From positions 1-40,227 of the forward strand of contig JAUYSD010000062.1 of NCBI GenBank assembly GCA_030696505.1: DNA of 40,227 nt. Reading direction: 5' to 3'. Origin of the DNA: Sulfuritalea sp. GTDB taxonomy: Bacteria; Pseudomonadota; Gammaproteobacteria; Burkholderiales; Rhodocyclaceae. Positions 8,251 through 15,686 of the stretch are shown one piece after another (within the stretch, counting starts at the first letter, position 1; each line of letters starts with the position of its first letter). The notes under the pieces are model-generated. The model had not been told where the DNA came from. It made no database searches and was given only the letters and a program-made list of their open reading frames with translations. Both the position numbers and the translations under genes were made by a program.

Positions 8251-9450
8251 TCACTCGCCTCCCTGCTTTCCGGCGCCGAGCAGGTTGGCGCCGATGAAGC
8301 CGCCGCTGGTCGAGGGCGGCGCGATGATCACCGAGATCTTGTCGGAGAGCTTGTCGGCCATGGTCTTCTGGATCAGCAGCGGATGCCTGGTGATCAGCTC
8401 GCCGTCGCGCGCCAGTTGTTCGCTGGCGACCTTGCCCAGGCGCTCCTGGCGATAGCCTTCGGCGTCGGCCAGCTTGCGCCGCGACTCGGCCTCTCCGGTG
8501 GCCTCGATCAGGCGCGATTGCGATGTGGCCTCGGCGGCCTTGACGCGGGTGATCTTGGCGGCTTCGGCTTCGAGTTCGCGCTGTTCGATCTGTTTCTGCT
8601 TGAACGGCAGCACATGCTTCATGGCTTCGGCCTGGGCCTTGGCGGCGATGATTTGTTCCTGGCCGGCGGCCTCGGCGGCCTTCTCGCGGCGCACCTTGTC
8701 GGCCTGGCCTTCGAGCTCGGTCTGCTTGACCTGCTTGTCCTTGAGTTCCAGCGTGTAGCGCATTTTCTCCGAGGCCAGTTCCTCGGCCAGCAGCCTTTCC
8801 ATGCCGGCCTTGTAGTCGGCCGGCAGGTCGATCTTGCCGATCATCACGCCCTGCAGCTTGATGCCGTCTTTCGCCAGCAGCGGCTTGAGTTCGCCTTCGA
8901 TCGCCTGCTGGATCGCCACGCGCTTGGTCGAGAAGATCTCGCGCACCGTGTAGCCGGCGAGCGTCTTGTAGAGCACGCTCTGCGCCGCCGGCTCGACCAC
9001 TTCGCGGCCGATATCGGCGGGCAGGGCGCGGGCCATGGCGGCGATGCGGCTGCGGTCGAGCACGTAGCGCACCGAGACGTCCACCCCGATCGAGAGGCCC
9101 TCGATGGTCTGGAAGGGCGCCGCGCCGCTGGCGCTCTGACCGTCGGCCGGACGGTAGATCTGGTCGCGCAGGGAAATGCGACGCAGCTCGTGCAGGCCGG
9201 GGATGATCAGCACGGCGCCGTCCTCCACTTCATCGACGACGCCGCTGAAGCGGTTGACGCGCAGGCCGAGTTCACCGCGGCCGACGCTCTGCAGCGGCGG
9301 GTTGCTGACGATGGCATAGGTGCCGATGCCGGCGACGGCCAGCGCGATGACGCCGCGCTGCGAGTCGCGCATGCGGCGGCCGAGGCGCTGGGCGATGGCT
9401 TCGACCGAGTCGCGCAGGTTGTTGGCGATGTTGCGGATTTGTTCCGACAT
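8251..9450 (-). CDS. SPFH/band-7 domain membrane protein
   Basis: The 399-residue product has one N-terminal membrane segment (about 35-52, GVIALAVAGIGTYAIVS). An SPFH/prohibitin-like domain follows (about 60-230, with VDVSVRYVLDRSRIAAMA and GVMIGKIDLP), then a long charged Glu/Lys/Ala-rich coiled coil (about 230-350). The tail is glycine-rich (SGGFIGANLLGAG). This is the stomatin/flotillin/HflK-like layout, typical of oligomeric membrane scaffolds. The start at 9450 has a GGAG site. It is the first gene of a pair with the SH3-like protein and is divergent from a two-component system. The reading frame upstream of 9450 lacks support. Confidence 0.88.
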   Translation of the reverse strand: MSEQIRNIANNLRDSVEAIAQRLGRRMRDSQRGVIALAVAGIGTYAIVSNPPLQSVGRGELGLRVNRFSGVVDEVEDGAVLIIPGLHELRRISLRDQIYRPADGQSASGAAPFQTIEGLSIGVDVSVRYVLDRSRIAAMARALPADIGREVVEPAAQSVLYKTLAGYTVREIFSTKRVAIQQAIEGELKPLLAKDGIKLQGVMIGKIDLPADYKAGMERLLAEELASEKMRYTLELKDKQVKQTELEGQADKVRREKAAEAAGQEQIIAAKAQAEAMKHVLPFKQKQIEQRELEAEAAKITRVKAAEATSQSRLIEATGEAESRRKLADAEGYRQERLGKVASEQLARDGELITRHPLLIQKTMADKLSDKISVIIAPPSTSGGFIGANLLGAGKQGGE

Positions 9451-9691
9451 GATGGCTTTCTCCAGGTCTTGATCTTCCGGGGATGGCGGCGGAGGCGGGA
9501 AGATCGATCGCCTTCCGTCATGGCTGCCATCGTCGCGGCAAGGCCGTGGAGCGATCCATGCCGTCGCGGGGCGACTTCGGTATGTCGTGGGTAGCACCCG
9601 TTCCGCGGCGTGAACAAACACTCACGCGCGGGCGCTGCCAAGGCCGGCAAAAACGGCGATACTTGGCGCAGACAATCGCGCGGAGCATGAA

Positions 9692-10402
9692 ATGAGCATC
9701 AAGGTCGCCGTCATCGAGGACGACATCCCCACCAGCAAGCAGCTCAGGGCCTGGATACTTTCCGCGCGGCCGGGCATCACGGTGGACGCCTGGTTCAACC
9801 GCGACGACGCCGAGGCCGCGATTGCCCGCGAGAACTACGACGTGGTGGTGCTCGACATCGAGCTGGGGCGCGAGCGCCATGCCGGCGTCGCCATCATCAA
9901 CGCCATCAACAAGGCCGCGCGCGGCACGCCGGTGCTGGTGGTGTCGGCCATGCCGGCCGCTATCTACCGCAGCATCATGAAGGCGCTCGACGCCTGGGAC
10001 TATTTGCAGAAAACCACTTTCGAGGAGGCCGATTTCATCGACACCTTCCTCGAAATCCTGCGCGCCTCGCGCGATCGCGAGGGCGCCAAGCCCGCCCAGC
10101 CTGCCGGCGACGAACTCGCGCTCGATCCCCTGCGGCAGAACACGCCGCTGTGGCGCGGCAAGCGCGTGAACCTGCCGCTGACCGCCCAGCGCATCCTCGC
10201 CGCGCTCTACCAGCGGCGCGGCCAGGTGGTGTCCTACGACGAGCTGTTCCAGGTGGTGAAGAGCGGGCGCAACCGCGACAACATCCGCAAGCACATCAGC
10301 ACCATCCGCGAGGCCTTCCGCGAACTCGACGAAGGCTTCGACCGCATCGAGAACGTGCCGATGCGCGGTTTCCGCTGGTCCGACCCGGCGGTCGGTAAAT
10401 GA
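9692..10402 (+). CDS. OmpR-type response regulator with atypical switch region
   Basis: A 236-residue protein: receiver domain at 1-120 with acidic pocket EDD (9-11), phospho-acceptor Asp55 (VVVLDIELG) and Lys107. A winged-helix DNA-binding domain follows (about 140-230, with VNLPLTAQRILAALYQ and RNRDNIRKHISTIREAF). In most receivers the conserved lysine is followed by proline; here it is LQKT, with Thr108. The gene is divergent from the SPFH/SH3 pair across about 240 bp, the natural place for its operator. Its stop overlaps the kinase start (ATGATG). Regulation of the neighbouring membrane genes is an inference from position. Confidence 0.88.
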   Translation: MSIKVAVIEDDIPTSKQLRAWILSARPGITVDAWFNRDDAEAAIARENYDVVVLDIELGRERHAGVAIINAINKAARGTPVLVVSAMPAAIYRSIMKALDAWDYLQKTTFEEADFIDTFLEILRASRDREGAKPAQPAGDELALDPLRQNTPLWRGKRVNLPLTAQRILAALYQRRGQVVSYDELFQVVKSGRNRDNIRKHISTIREAFRELDEGFDRIENVPMRGFRWSDPAVGK

Positions 10403-12474
10403 TGAAGGCGGCGCTGCAATGGCTGGCCTCGTTCCGCCTGCGCATCCTGTTTCGCACTTCCTTCCTGCTGCTGTCGCTGGCCGTGCTGGCGATGGCGGTG
10501 GCCGTGCTGCAGGAGGAAAAGCAGCGTAGCTACGACAGCTACCAGAGCCATGTGGCGAAGACCAAGGAGCAGATCGTCGCCCGCCTGCGCCACCCGGCCG
10601 GGCAACTGGCCCTGCTTAACCCGCCGCGCGGCAATGGCGCCGCGGTGGCGGGGCGGCCCGTGGTGTTGCCGTATTCGGCGATCGATTTCGACGACCAGAG
10701 CAAGGTCAGGAACGCCGTCGAAATGGCCGGCTGCCTGGTGCAGTACAAGCGTCATGGCAGCCTCTGCGTCGCCATCGGCAACAACCCCTGGGCCGGCGGC
10801 TACATCTATGCCGCCGGCACTTTCGCCAGCAATGCACTGGTGCCGCACGCCATCGGCGACGAACAACTCGACGGTGCGCATCGCCTGCGCGTGGTGGTCA
10901 ACCTGCGCGGCGAGACCTACCGCTGGCTGGCGCCCTTCGAGACGCTACCCGGCAACGGCACGCGTGCCGAGGGCGCGCGCGGCCGCTTCACCGGCTATGT
11001 CGAGCGCGAAGGCGCCAACTACAGGGGCGCGCGGCCGGTCAGGGAATTTCGCGGCTGGGTCTGGCAGGGCGGCAAGTGTCTCGATGCTGCGCAGGACGAA
11101 GCTGAGGGCGACTGCGCGCGCAAGTCCTTCTTCTCGCTGCGCCTGCCGGTCGATGTACTGCGCGAGGCGCTGTTCCGCGCGAAGAAGCCGCAGTGGCCGC
11201 CGCCCGACCTCGACCAGTTCCGCGTCCATGTCGAGGTGCTGGCGCCGGGCCCGGCCACCACTGGCGCGGCGATTTTCGACAGCGACGAGCCGGGCGCCGT
11301 GCCGCCGTTCTCGCTCAAGGACCTCGCCGGCCTGCTGCTGCCCGGCGAGACGCTGGCGATCCGCAAGGCCGGCGGCAGCGCCGACGTGGTGCAGTTGAGC
11401 GGCACGGAAGATGGCGCGGAGCCGTCCTCGCCGCTGATCACGCGGCTGATCCGCCGGCTGCCGGTGGCGAGCTACGACGCGCCGGTGGAATTCGCCGACG
11501 AAATCGCGACGCCGCTGGGCAGCTACCGGGTGCTGCTGAAGGGCGACGCGCGCAGCGTGAACCAGGCGCTGGCGGCGGTCGCCACGCGCGTCTCGTGGTT
11601 CGTCGGCGCCATGCTGCTGGCCATCGCGCTGGCCTGGCTGGTGATGGAAATCGGCATCGTGCGCCGCATCGCGCTGCTGACGCGGCGCACGCGCGGCCTG
11701 TCGCAGACCGTGCACACCGACGGCGGGCTGGAGCGCTTCGATCTGGCCGACCTGCGCGGCGGCGACGAGTTGGGCATCCTCGCCACCGGCCTCGACGACC
11801 TGCTGCGGCGCGTGAAGGAAGACGCCGAGCGCGAGCGCATCCGCGCCGGCCAGGAAAAGGACATGTGGCACGCCGTCGGCCACGAGATCATGTCGCCGCT
11901 GCAATCGCTGCTGGCCCTGCACGGCGGCAGCGACGACCCCAGCCATCGCTACATCCAGCGCATGCAGCAGGCGGTGCGCATCCTCTACGGCAGCGCCAGC
12001 CCGAGCGAGGCCTTCGAGTCGTCGAGCATCAGCGTGCAGGCGCTCGACCTCGCCCGCTTCCTGAAGAACGTGGCCGACAACGCCGGCATCGCCGATGTGG
12101 TGTGCACCGGTGTTGCGGCGCCGCTGCCGGTACGCGCCGACGAATACCCGCTGGAAGACGTGTTCGCCCACATCCTGAAGAACGCCGACCGCTACCGCCG
12201 GCCCGGCACGACCATCACCCTGGGTCTCGACAGCTCGGAGAGCACCGCCACGGTGAGCATCCACAATGTCGGCCCGCGCATCGCCGAAGACTTCATCGAG
12301 CGCATCTTCGAGTACGGCGTTTCCGACCAGGCCGAGGCCGGCGCCCACGGCAACCGCGGCCAGGGCCTGTTCGTGGCGCGCACCTACATGGCCAAGATGG
12401 GCGGCACGGTCATCGCGCGCAACGAGGACGACGGTGTCAGTTTCGTCCTGACGCTGCAGCGGGCACGCGGCTGA
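10399..12474 (+). CDS. Membrane sensor histidine kinase with large extracytoplasmic domain
   Basis: The 691-residue kinase has a first membrane segment at about 18-36 (FLLLSLAVLAMAVAVL) and a sensor region of roughly 360 residues that I do not recognise. A second membrane segment follows (about 397-415, SWFVGAMLLAIALAWLVM), then a HAMP-like linker and the phospho-acceptor helix with His495 in VGHEIMSPLQSL. The ATPase domain shows HILKNADRYRRPG (N box). The usual DxGxG is HNVGPRI here, and GNRGQGLFVARTYM is the G2 box. The N1/G1 boxes are therefore non-canonical. It is translationally coupled to the response regulator. Its stop codon lies inside the right copy of the 60-bp inverted repeat. Confidence 0.88.
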   Translation: MMKAALQWLASFRLRILFRTSFLLLSLAVLAMAVAVLQEEKQRSYDSYQSHVAKTKEQIVARLRHPAGQLALLNPPRGNGAAVAGRPVVLPYSAIDFDDQSKVRNAVEMAGCLVQYKRHGSLCVAIGNNPWAGGYIYAAGTFASNALVPHAIGDEQLDGAHRLRVVVNLRGETYRWLAPFETLPGNGTRAEGARGRFTGYVEREGANYRGARPVREFRGWVWQGGKCLDAAQDEAEGDCARKSFFSLRLPVDVLREALFRAKKPQWPPPDLDQFRVHVEVLAPGPATTGAAIFDSDEPGAVPPFSLKDLAGLLLPGETLAIRKAGGSADVVQLSGTEDGAEPSSPLITRLIRRLPVASYDAPVEFADEIATPLGSYRVLLKGDARSVNQALAAVATRVSWFVGAMLLAIALAWLVMEIGIVRRIALLTRRTRGLSQTVHTDGGLERFDLADLRGGDELGILATGLDDLLRRVKEDAERERIRAGQEKDMWHAVGHEIMSPLQSLLALHGGSDDPSHRYIQRMQQAVRILYGSASPSEAFESSSISVQALDLARFLKNVADNAGIADVVCTGVAAPLPVRADEYPLEDVFAHILKNADRYRRPGTTITLGLDSSESTATVSIHNVGPRIAEDFIERIFEYGVSDQAEAGAHGNRGQGLFVARTYMAKMGGTVIARNEDDGVSFVLTLQRARG

Positions 12475-12531
12475 GAGCTTGTGAATAAATCTACTGCGCG
12501 TGCCGGATCGGGGCTTGGGCGGTGCTCGCTA
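12472..12531 (+). repeat. 60-bp inverted repeat, right copy
   Basis: Begins at the TGA of the kinase gene and is 56/60 identical to the reverse complement of 6755-6814. All four differences are transitions. Confidence 0.93.
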
Positions 12532-12755
12532 TCCTCATGTACAAACGCGTACATTCCGGTAGCTGCGCTCCGGCCGCACCCCGCTGCGGCCCAGCGGCTA
12601 CGCCCCGAAGGAAGTCCCCTTGGGGGACGATTTCTTCGCAAGCTCTGATTCGGCCGCGGAAAGTTGGCGCTGATGAAGCCCCTGCGCAGCAAGGCGGTCG
12701 AGCAAAATACGCTCTCCTCGCCGCTGCGGATGGCGACACGGCGCGGCGCGGCGGG
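12532..12755. repeat. Mosaic intergenic repeat region between kinase and XRE genes
   Basis: No gene is supported. The stretch holds a small palindromic hairpin (GTACAAACGCGTAC), GC-rich stems around 12572-12604, and a strong stem GTCCCCTTGGGGGAC (12614-12628). It also contains AAGCTCTGATTCGGC (12640-12654), which repeats in inverted form part of the 60-bp element, and the core of the interspersed 24-bp motif at 12660-12672. The stems could terminate transcription of the convergent kinase and XRE genes, but no T-tract follows. Confidence 0.55.
12660..12683 (+). repeat. Interspersed motif, copy b (core only)
   Basis: AAAGTTGGCGCTG is exact, but the expected second half does not follow. A stretch GGCGACACGGCG fitting the second half occurs 60 bp further on (12732-12743). 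This may be a split copy or coincidence. Confidence 0.5.
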
Positions 12756-13460
12756 TCAGGCGTCGCGCTTGCCGCAGCGGCCATGAAATGCCATGGCCAT
12801 TTCGAATGCGGCGCGGGTGAAGGCCAGCACCGCAGCGAATTCCTGGTCGCTCAGTTTGCGCGCCTCGTCGTCGGCGCGGTAGATGTTGGCGAACTCGCGT
12901 TCGCGCGCCGACTGGATCAGCAGTTTGCCGACGCCGAGGTTTTCCAGGCTGCGCCACAGGTCGGGATTGGAACTGCGGGTGAACTTCATGACGAAGCCGA
13001 CCGGGTCGTTGCGGCCGAGCACCGCCGCCAGCCGTAGCACGATTTCGAAGGGCACCGCGATGCGGCCGTTTTCCCAGGCTTCGATCAGCGAGGGGTCCTT
13101 GAGGTTGATCGCCGCGCCGACCTCGGCAACGGTGAGGCCGGTGGCCTTGCGCAGGCGGCGCAGGGTCGCGCCGGTCCGCGTCCATACACCGGGTTCGGAA
13201 AAGCCCGGCAGCAAGGCCTTGAGCAGGTCGCCGGCGGCTTCCAGGGTCTTGCCCTTGGCCAGCGCCCGGGCCACTTCGCTCGCGGTGTGCAGGCTGGCCG
13301 CGGCGCCCACCGTGGCGGCGCCGATGTCGAGCACGCGGCCGGCCATCGCGCGCATCTGATCGACCAGACTGGATTCCGTCGCCTCAACTGTCGGCGCCAC
13401 GCGCCTGGCCGGCGCCCGCTTTCTGGCGGGCGCCTTGCGCTTGGGCGTGGCGGCGACCAT
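12756..13460 (-). CDS. XRE-type helix-turn-helix regulator
   Basis: A 234-residue protein. Residues 1-25 are Lys/Arg/Ala-rich and likely disordered. Residues 30-90 form an Ala-rich helical part with a run resembling a short hydrophobic segment. Residues about 98-160 carry an HTH of Cro/C1 type (TGLTVAEVGAAINLKDPSLIEAWENGRIAVPFEIVLRL region). A C-terminal helical domain of 70 residues ends the protein. The product probably binds DNA as a dimer; the target is unknown. It is followed in the same direction, upstream, by dksA with a gap of about 20 nt, so the two may be cotranscribed from the dksA promoter. Confidence 0.8.
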   Translation of the reverse strand: MVAATPKRKAPARKRAPARRVAPTVEATESSLVDQMRAMAGRVLDIGAATVGAAASLHTASEVARALAKGKTLEAAGDLLKALLPGFSEPGVWTRTGATLRRLRKATGLTVAEVGAAINLKDPSLIEAWENGRIAVPFEIVLRLAAVLGRNDPVGFVMKFTRSSNPDLWRSLENLGVGKLLIQSAREREFANIYRADDEARKLSDQEFAAVLAFTRAAFEMAMAFHGRCGKRDA

Positions 13461-13481
13461 GGGCGGGTGGGTCGTGCCGGA

Positions 13482-13904
13482 TTACTTGCCCTGTATCCGC
13501 TGGCGCGACTCGTGCCGCTCCTGCGCCTCGATCGAATAAATCGTGGTCGGGCGCGCCAGCAGCCGGCGCAAGCCGATCGGGTCTCCGGTCTCCTCGCAGA
13601 ATCCATAGGAGCCGTTGTCGATGCGCTTCAGCGCCGCGTCGACCCGCGGCAGCATCTTGCGCTCGCGATCGCGAATGCGCAGTTCGATGGCGTTCTCCTC
13701 TTCGATCGTGGCGCGGTCGTTGGGGTCCGCTTCGGCCTCGCCATCGCGCAGATGATCGATGGTCATCGAGGCGTTGTCGATCAGGTCCTGGCGCTGCTTG
13801 CGCAACAGGTCGCGAAAGAAGGCCAACTGTTCGGCGTTCATGTAGGAACTGCTGGGCATTGCCAGCAGGGCTTTTTCGCTGAGAGGTTTGGTCATGGTAG
13901 CCAT
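13482..13904 (-). CDS. dksA: RNA polymerase-binding transcription factor DksA (cysteine-poor form)
   Basis: The 140-residue product has the DksA coiled coil (about 25-105) with DPNDRATIEEENAIELR. The aspartates that act in the secondary channel of RNA polymerase belong in this coiled-coil tip region. The globular end reads YGFCEETGDPIGLRRLLARPTTIYSIEAQERHE. Only the first of the four zinc cysteines of the E. coli protein remains. This pattern is common in alpha- and beta-proteobacterial DksA and implies zinc-independent folding. DksA works with ppGpp in the stringent response. ATG at 13904 or the internal ATG at 13895 could serve as start. Confidence 0.92.
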   Translation of the reverse strand: MATMTKPLSEKALLAMPSSSYMNAEQLAFFRDLLRKQRQDLIDNASMTIDHLRDGEAEADPNDRATIEEENAIELRIRDRERKMLPRVDAALKRIDNGSYGFCEETGDPIGLRRLLARPTTIYSIEAQERHESRQRIQGK

Positions 13905-14195
13905 GGCTTGTGGTCCTGGGTTTCTGTTCGGAGGGCGGTGGCAAGTCGGCGATGCCGCCCGCCTTCAATATACCGCTGGTGGTCAGGCCGGGGGCAATTC
14001 ATTTTCCCCTTCGGCAAGTCGATACTAGCCACTATATCGAAAGACCGGGCGAGCGTCGGGGGAATCTTGCCCGGCAGCCGCCCGAGGCGGGATTCTGCGC
14101 TTTTTGCGGGCATGGTGGAAGCGAACAATCGGGATTGTGCAAGTTGCCGAATGATCTATGCTTTGGTTAAAAGCGGTCGGCACAGGGAGGTCGAC

Positions 14196-14561
14196 ATGAC
14201 ATACCAAATCACATGGGAAGAGCGGGGCGTCTACAAGCGGTTCCAGGGTTTCGTTTCGTTCCAGGAATACTCGAGAAGCCAGGAACTGGTGCTGGGCGAT
14301 GCCCGCGCCGACGATATCCGCTACATCATCAACGACCTCCTTGAGGTGGAAGGCTATACCGTCACGACGGACGAGGCGGAATACCTTGCCGCGTTTAACC
14401 GCGGCTCCAGCTTCTCCAATCCGCGAATTCGCATCGCCTACGTCACCCGCGATCCGAAGCTCATCTGGCTGATGAGGGCTGCCGCGGTTTTTTCGTCTTA
14501 CAGCGTGCAAGCCTTTCCGACGCTCGACGCGGCGCGGGAGTGGGCGGCGAAGGAATCCTGA
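14196..14561 (+). CDS. Small conserved-looking protein, possible SpoIIAA/STAS-like fold
   Basis: A 121-residue soluble protein with a clear GGGAGG site 7 nt before ATG 14196. The longer open frame upstream is discarded. The pattern is an N-terminal beta hairpin (YQITWEERGVYKRFQGFVS), a helix and strand (DIRYIINDLLEVEGY), a segment RIRIAYVTRDPKLIWLM, and an ending QAFPTLDAAREWAAKE. That ending resembles the C-terminal helix of SpoIIAA-like/STAS-like proteins. No catalytic motif is visible. Neighbours (dksA divergent, ttr downstream) do not suggest a function. The fold guess is weak. Confidence 0.7.
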   Translation: MTYQITWEERGVYKRFQGFVSFQEYSRSQELVLGDARADDIRYIINDLLEVEGYTVTTDEAEYLAAFNRGSSFSNPRIRIAYVTRDPKLIWLMRAAAVFSSYSVQAFPTLDAAREWAAKES

Positions 14562-14624
14562 TACTCGCTAGCGGATAGCCGCTGGTTGCCGCCGCTTGCG
14601 CCGGTCCGTGTAGCGTCGGCGCCC

Positions 14625-14672
14625 GGTTTTCAACTTGCTTTTCAACCTGGTTTGCCACTTGGTTCGCCACGC
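14625..14672. repeat. 12-bp imperfect tandem repeat, four units
   Basis: Units are GGTTTTCAACTT, GCTTTTCAACCT, GGTTTGCCACTT and GGTTCGCCACGC. On the minus strand they would encode Asn/Lys-Gln-Val-Ala/Glu repeats in a short open frame that has no ribosome-binding site, so coding is not supported. Confidence 0.75.
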
Positions 14673-14689
14673 CGTTCCCCGTGCGCTTC

Positions 14690-14713
14690 GCCGTGTCGCC
14701 AGCGCCAACTTTC
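14690..14713 (-). repeat. 24-bp interspersed motif, copy c
   Basis: Minus strand reads AAAGTTGGCGCTG then GCGACACGGCG. Core and second half both match the consensus. Confidence 0.75.
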
Positions 14714-14912
14714 AGGGCGGCCGGCGATATCCGCCGCCACCGCTTTGCGGCCGGCATAGGGAAAACCATCTAGTCGCCTGACTCATCTCCCCAATTACCT
14801 CATGGGCGTTGCCTGCCTAAGCTGTGATCGTTCCATCTCGACAGGGCCGCTCACGGAACGCCTCGCGCCGGAAGGCCTGATCTGACAACAAGCTTGAATC
14901 ACGGAGATTGCC

Positions 14913-15686
14913 ATGACACAAACGCAAATCTGCCCACCGGAAGCCGTGGAGGAAAGCCCGGCGTCGGCCTCGCGCCGCAACTTCCTGCGCGGCCTGCCGG
15001 TCATCACGGCGGGCGCCGTCGGCGCCCCGCTGCCGGCGCTGGCCGGCCAGCCGGGCTCGCGCTGGGGAATGCTGGTCGATGTGCGCAAGTGCATCGGCTG
15101 CCAGGCCTGCACCATCGCCTGCATCAATGAAAACGAGGTACCGGAAGGCAGCTACCGCACCATTGTTTCCACCTACAGCGTCAAGCAGCCCGAAGCGGCG
15201 GGTCAGCCGGCCGGCACCTACGTCCTGCCGCGCCTGTGCAACCACTGCGACAACCCGCCCTGCATACCGGTGTGCCCGGTCGGCGCCACCTTCAAGCGCG
15301 AGGACGGCCTGGTGCTGGTCGACGGCGACCGCTGCGTCGGCTGCGCCTATTGCGTGCAGGCCTGCCCCTATGACGCGCGCTACATCAATCACGACACCGG
15401 CAAGGCCGACAAATGCACCTTCTGCGGCCATCGGCTGGAAGCCGGCCTGCTGCCGGCCTGCGTCGAAACCTGCGTCGGCGGGGCGCGCATCTTCGGCGAC
15501 CTCAACGATCCCAAGGGCGAACTGAGCCGGCGCATCGCGGCCGCCGGCGATTCGCTGAAAGTACTCAAGCCCGAACTGGGCACCAAGCCCCGCGTCTTCT
15601 ACATCGGCCTCGACCCACGCTTCGCGGGCAAGGTCGCGGGCCAGGGCGCCTTATGGAATCCGCAACTGCATGGAGGCAGATCATGA
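14913..15686 (+). CDS. ttrB: Tetrathionate reductase iron-sulfur subunit
   Basis: A 257-residue ferredoxin-like subunit with a twin-arginine leader (SRRNFLRG at 20-27, then a hydrophobic stretch and ALAGQ), so it is exported folded. Four Cys groups for [4Fe-4S] clusters are visible: CIGCQACTIAC, CNHCDNPPCIPVC, CVGCAYCVQAC and CTFCGHRLEAGLLPACVETC. It passes electrons from the membrane subunit TtrC to the catalytic TtrA. A GGAG-type site precedes ATG 14913. The stop overlaps the ttrC ATG (ATGA). Identification as Ttr rather than another NrfC/PsrB-type protein comes from the neighbouring ttrA and ttrSR. Confidence 0.92.
   Translation: MTQTQICPPEAVEESPASASRRNFLRGLPVITAGAVGAPLPALAGQPGSRWGMLVDVRKCIGCQACTIACINENEVPEGSYRTIVSTYSVKQPEAAGQPAGTYVLPRLCNHCDNPPCIPVCPVGATFKREDGLVLVDGDRCVGCAYCVQACPYDARYINHDTGKADKCTFCGHRLEAGLLPACVETCVGGARIFGDLNDPKGELSRRIAAAGDSLKVLKPELGTKPRVFYIGLDPRFAGKVAGQGALWNPQLHGGRS

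Larger units (their letters stand above)
14562..14912. other. Intergenic region upstream of ttrBCA
   Basis: About 350 bp. It holds a four-unit 12-bp tandem repeat (14625-14672) and a copy of the interspersed motif (14690-14713). The remaining about 200 bp must contain the ttr promoter and any TtrR binding site. I see no FNR-type palindrome here, and no convincing sigma-70 boxes. Confidence 0.5.

Noticed and set aside
14625-14672. Possible CRISPR array
   Set aside because: Units are 12 bp, adjacent, degenerate and without spacers.
14461-14769. 102-codon minus-strand open frame containing Asn-Gln-Val repeats
   Set aside because: It overlaps the 3' end of a better supported gene, has no ribosome-binding site, and its repeats simply reflect the 12-bp DNA tandem repeat.
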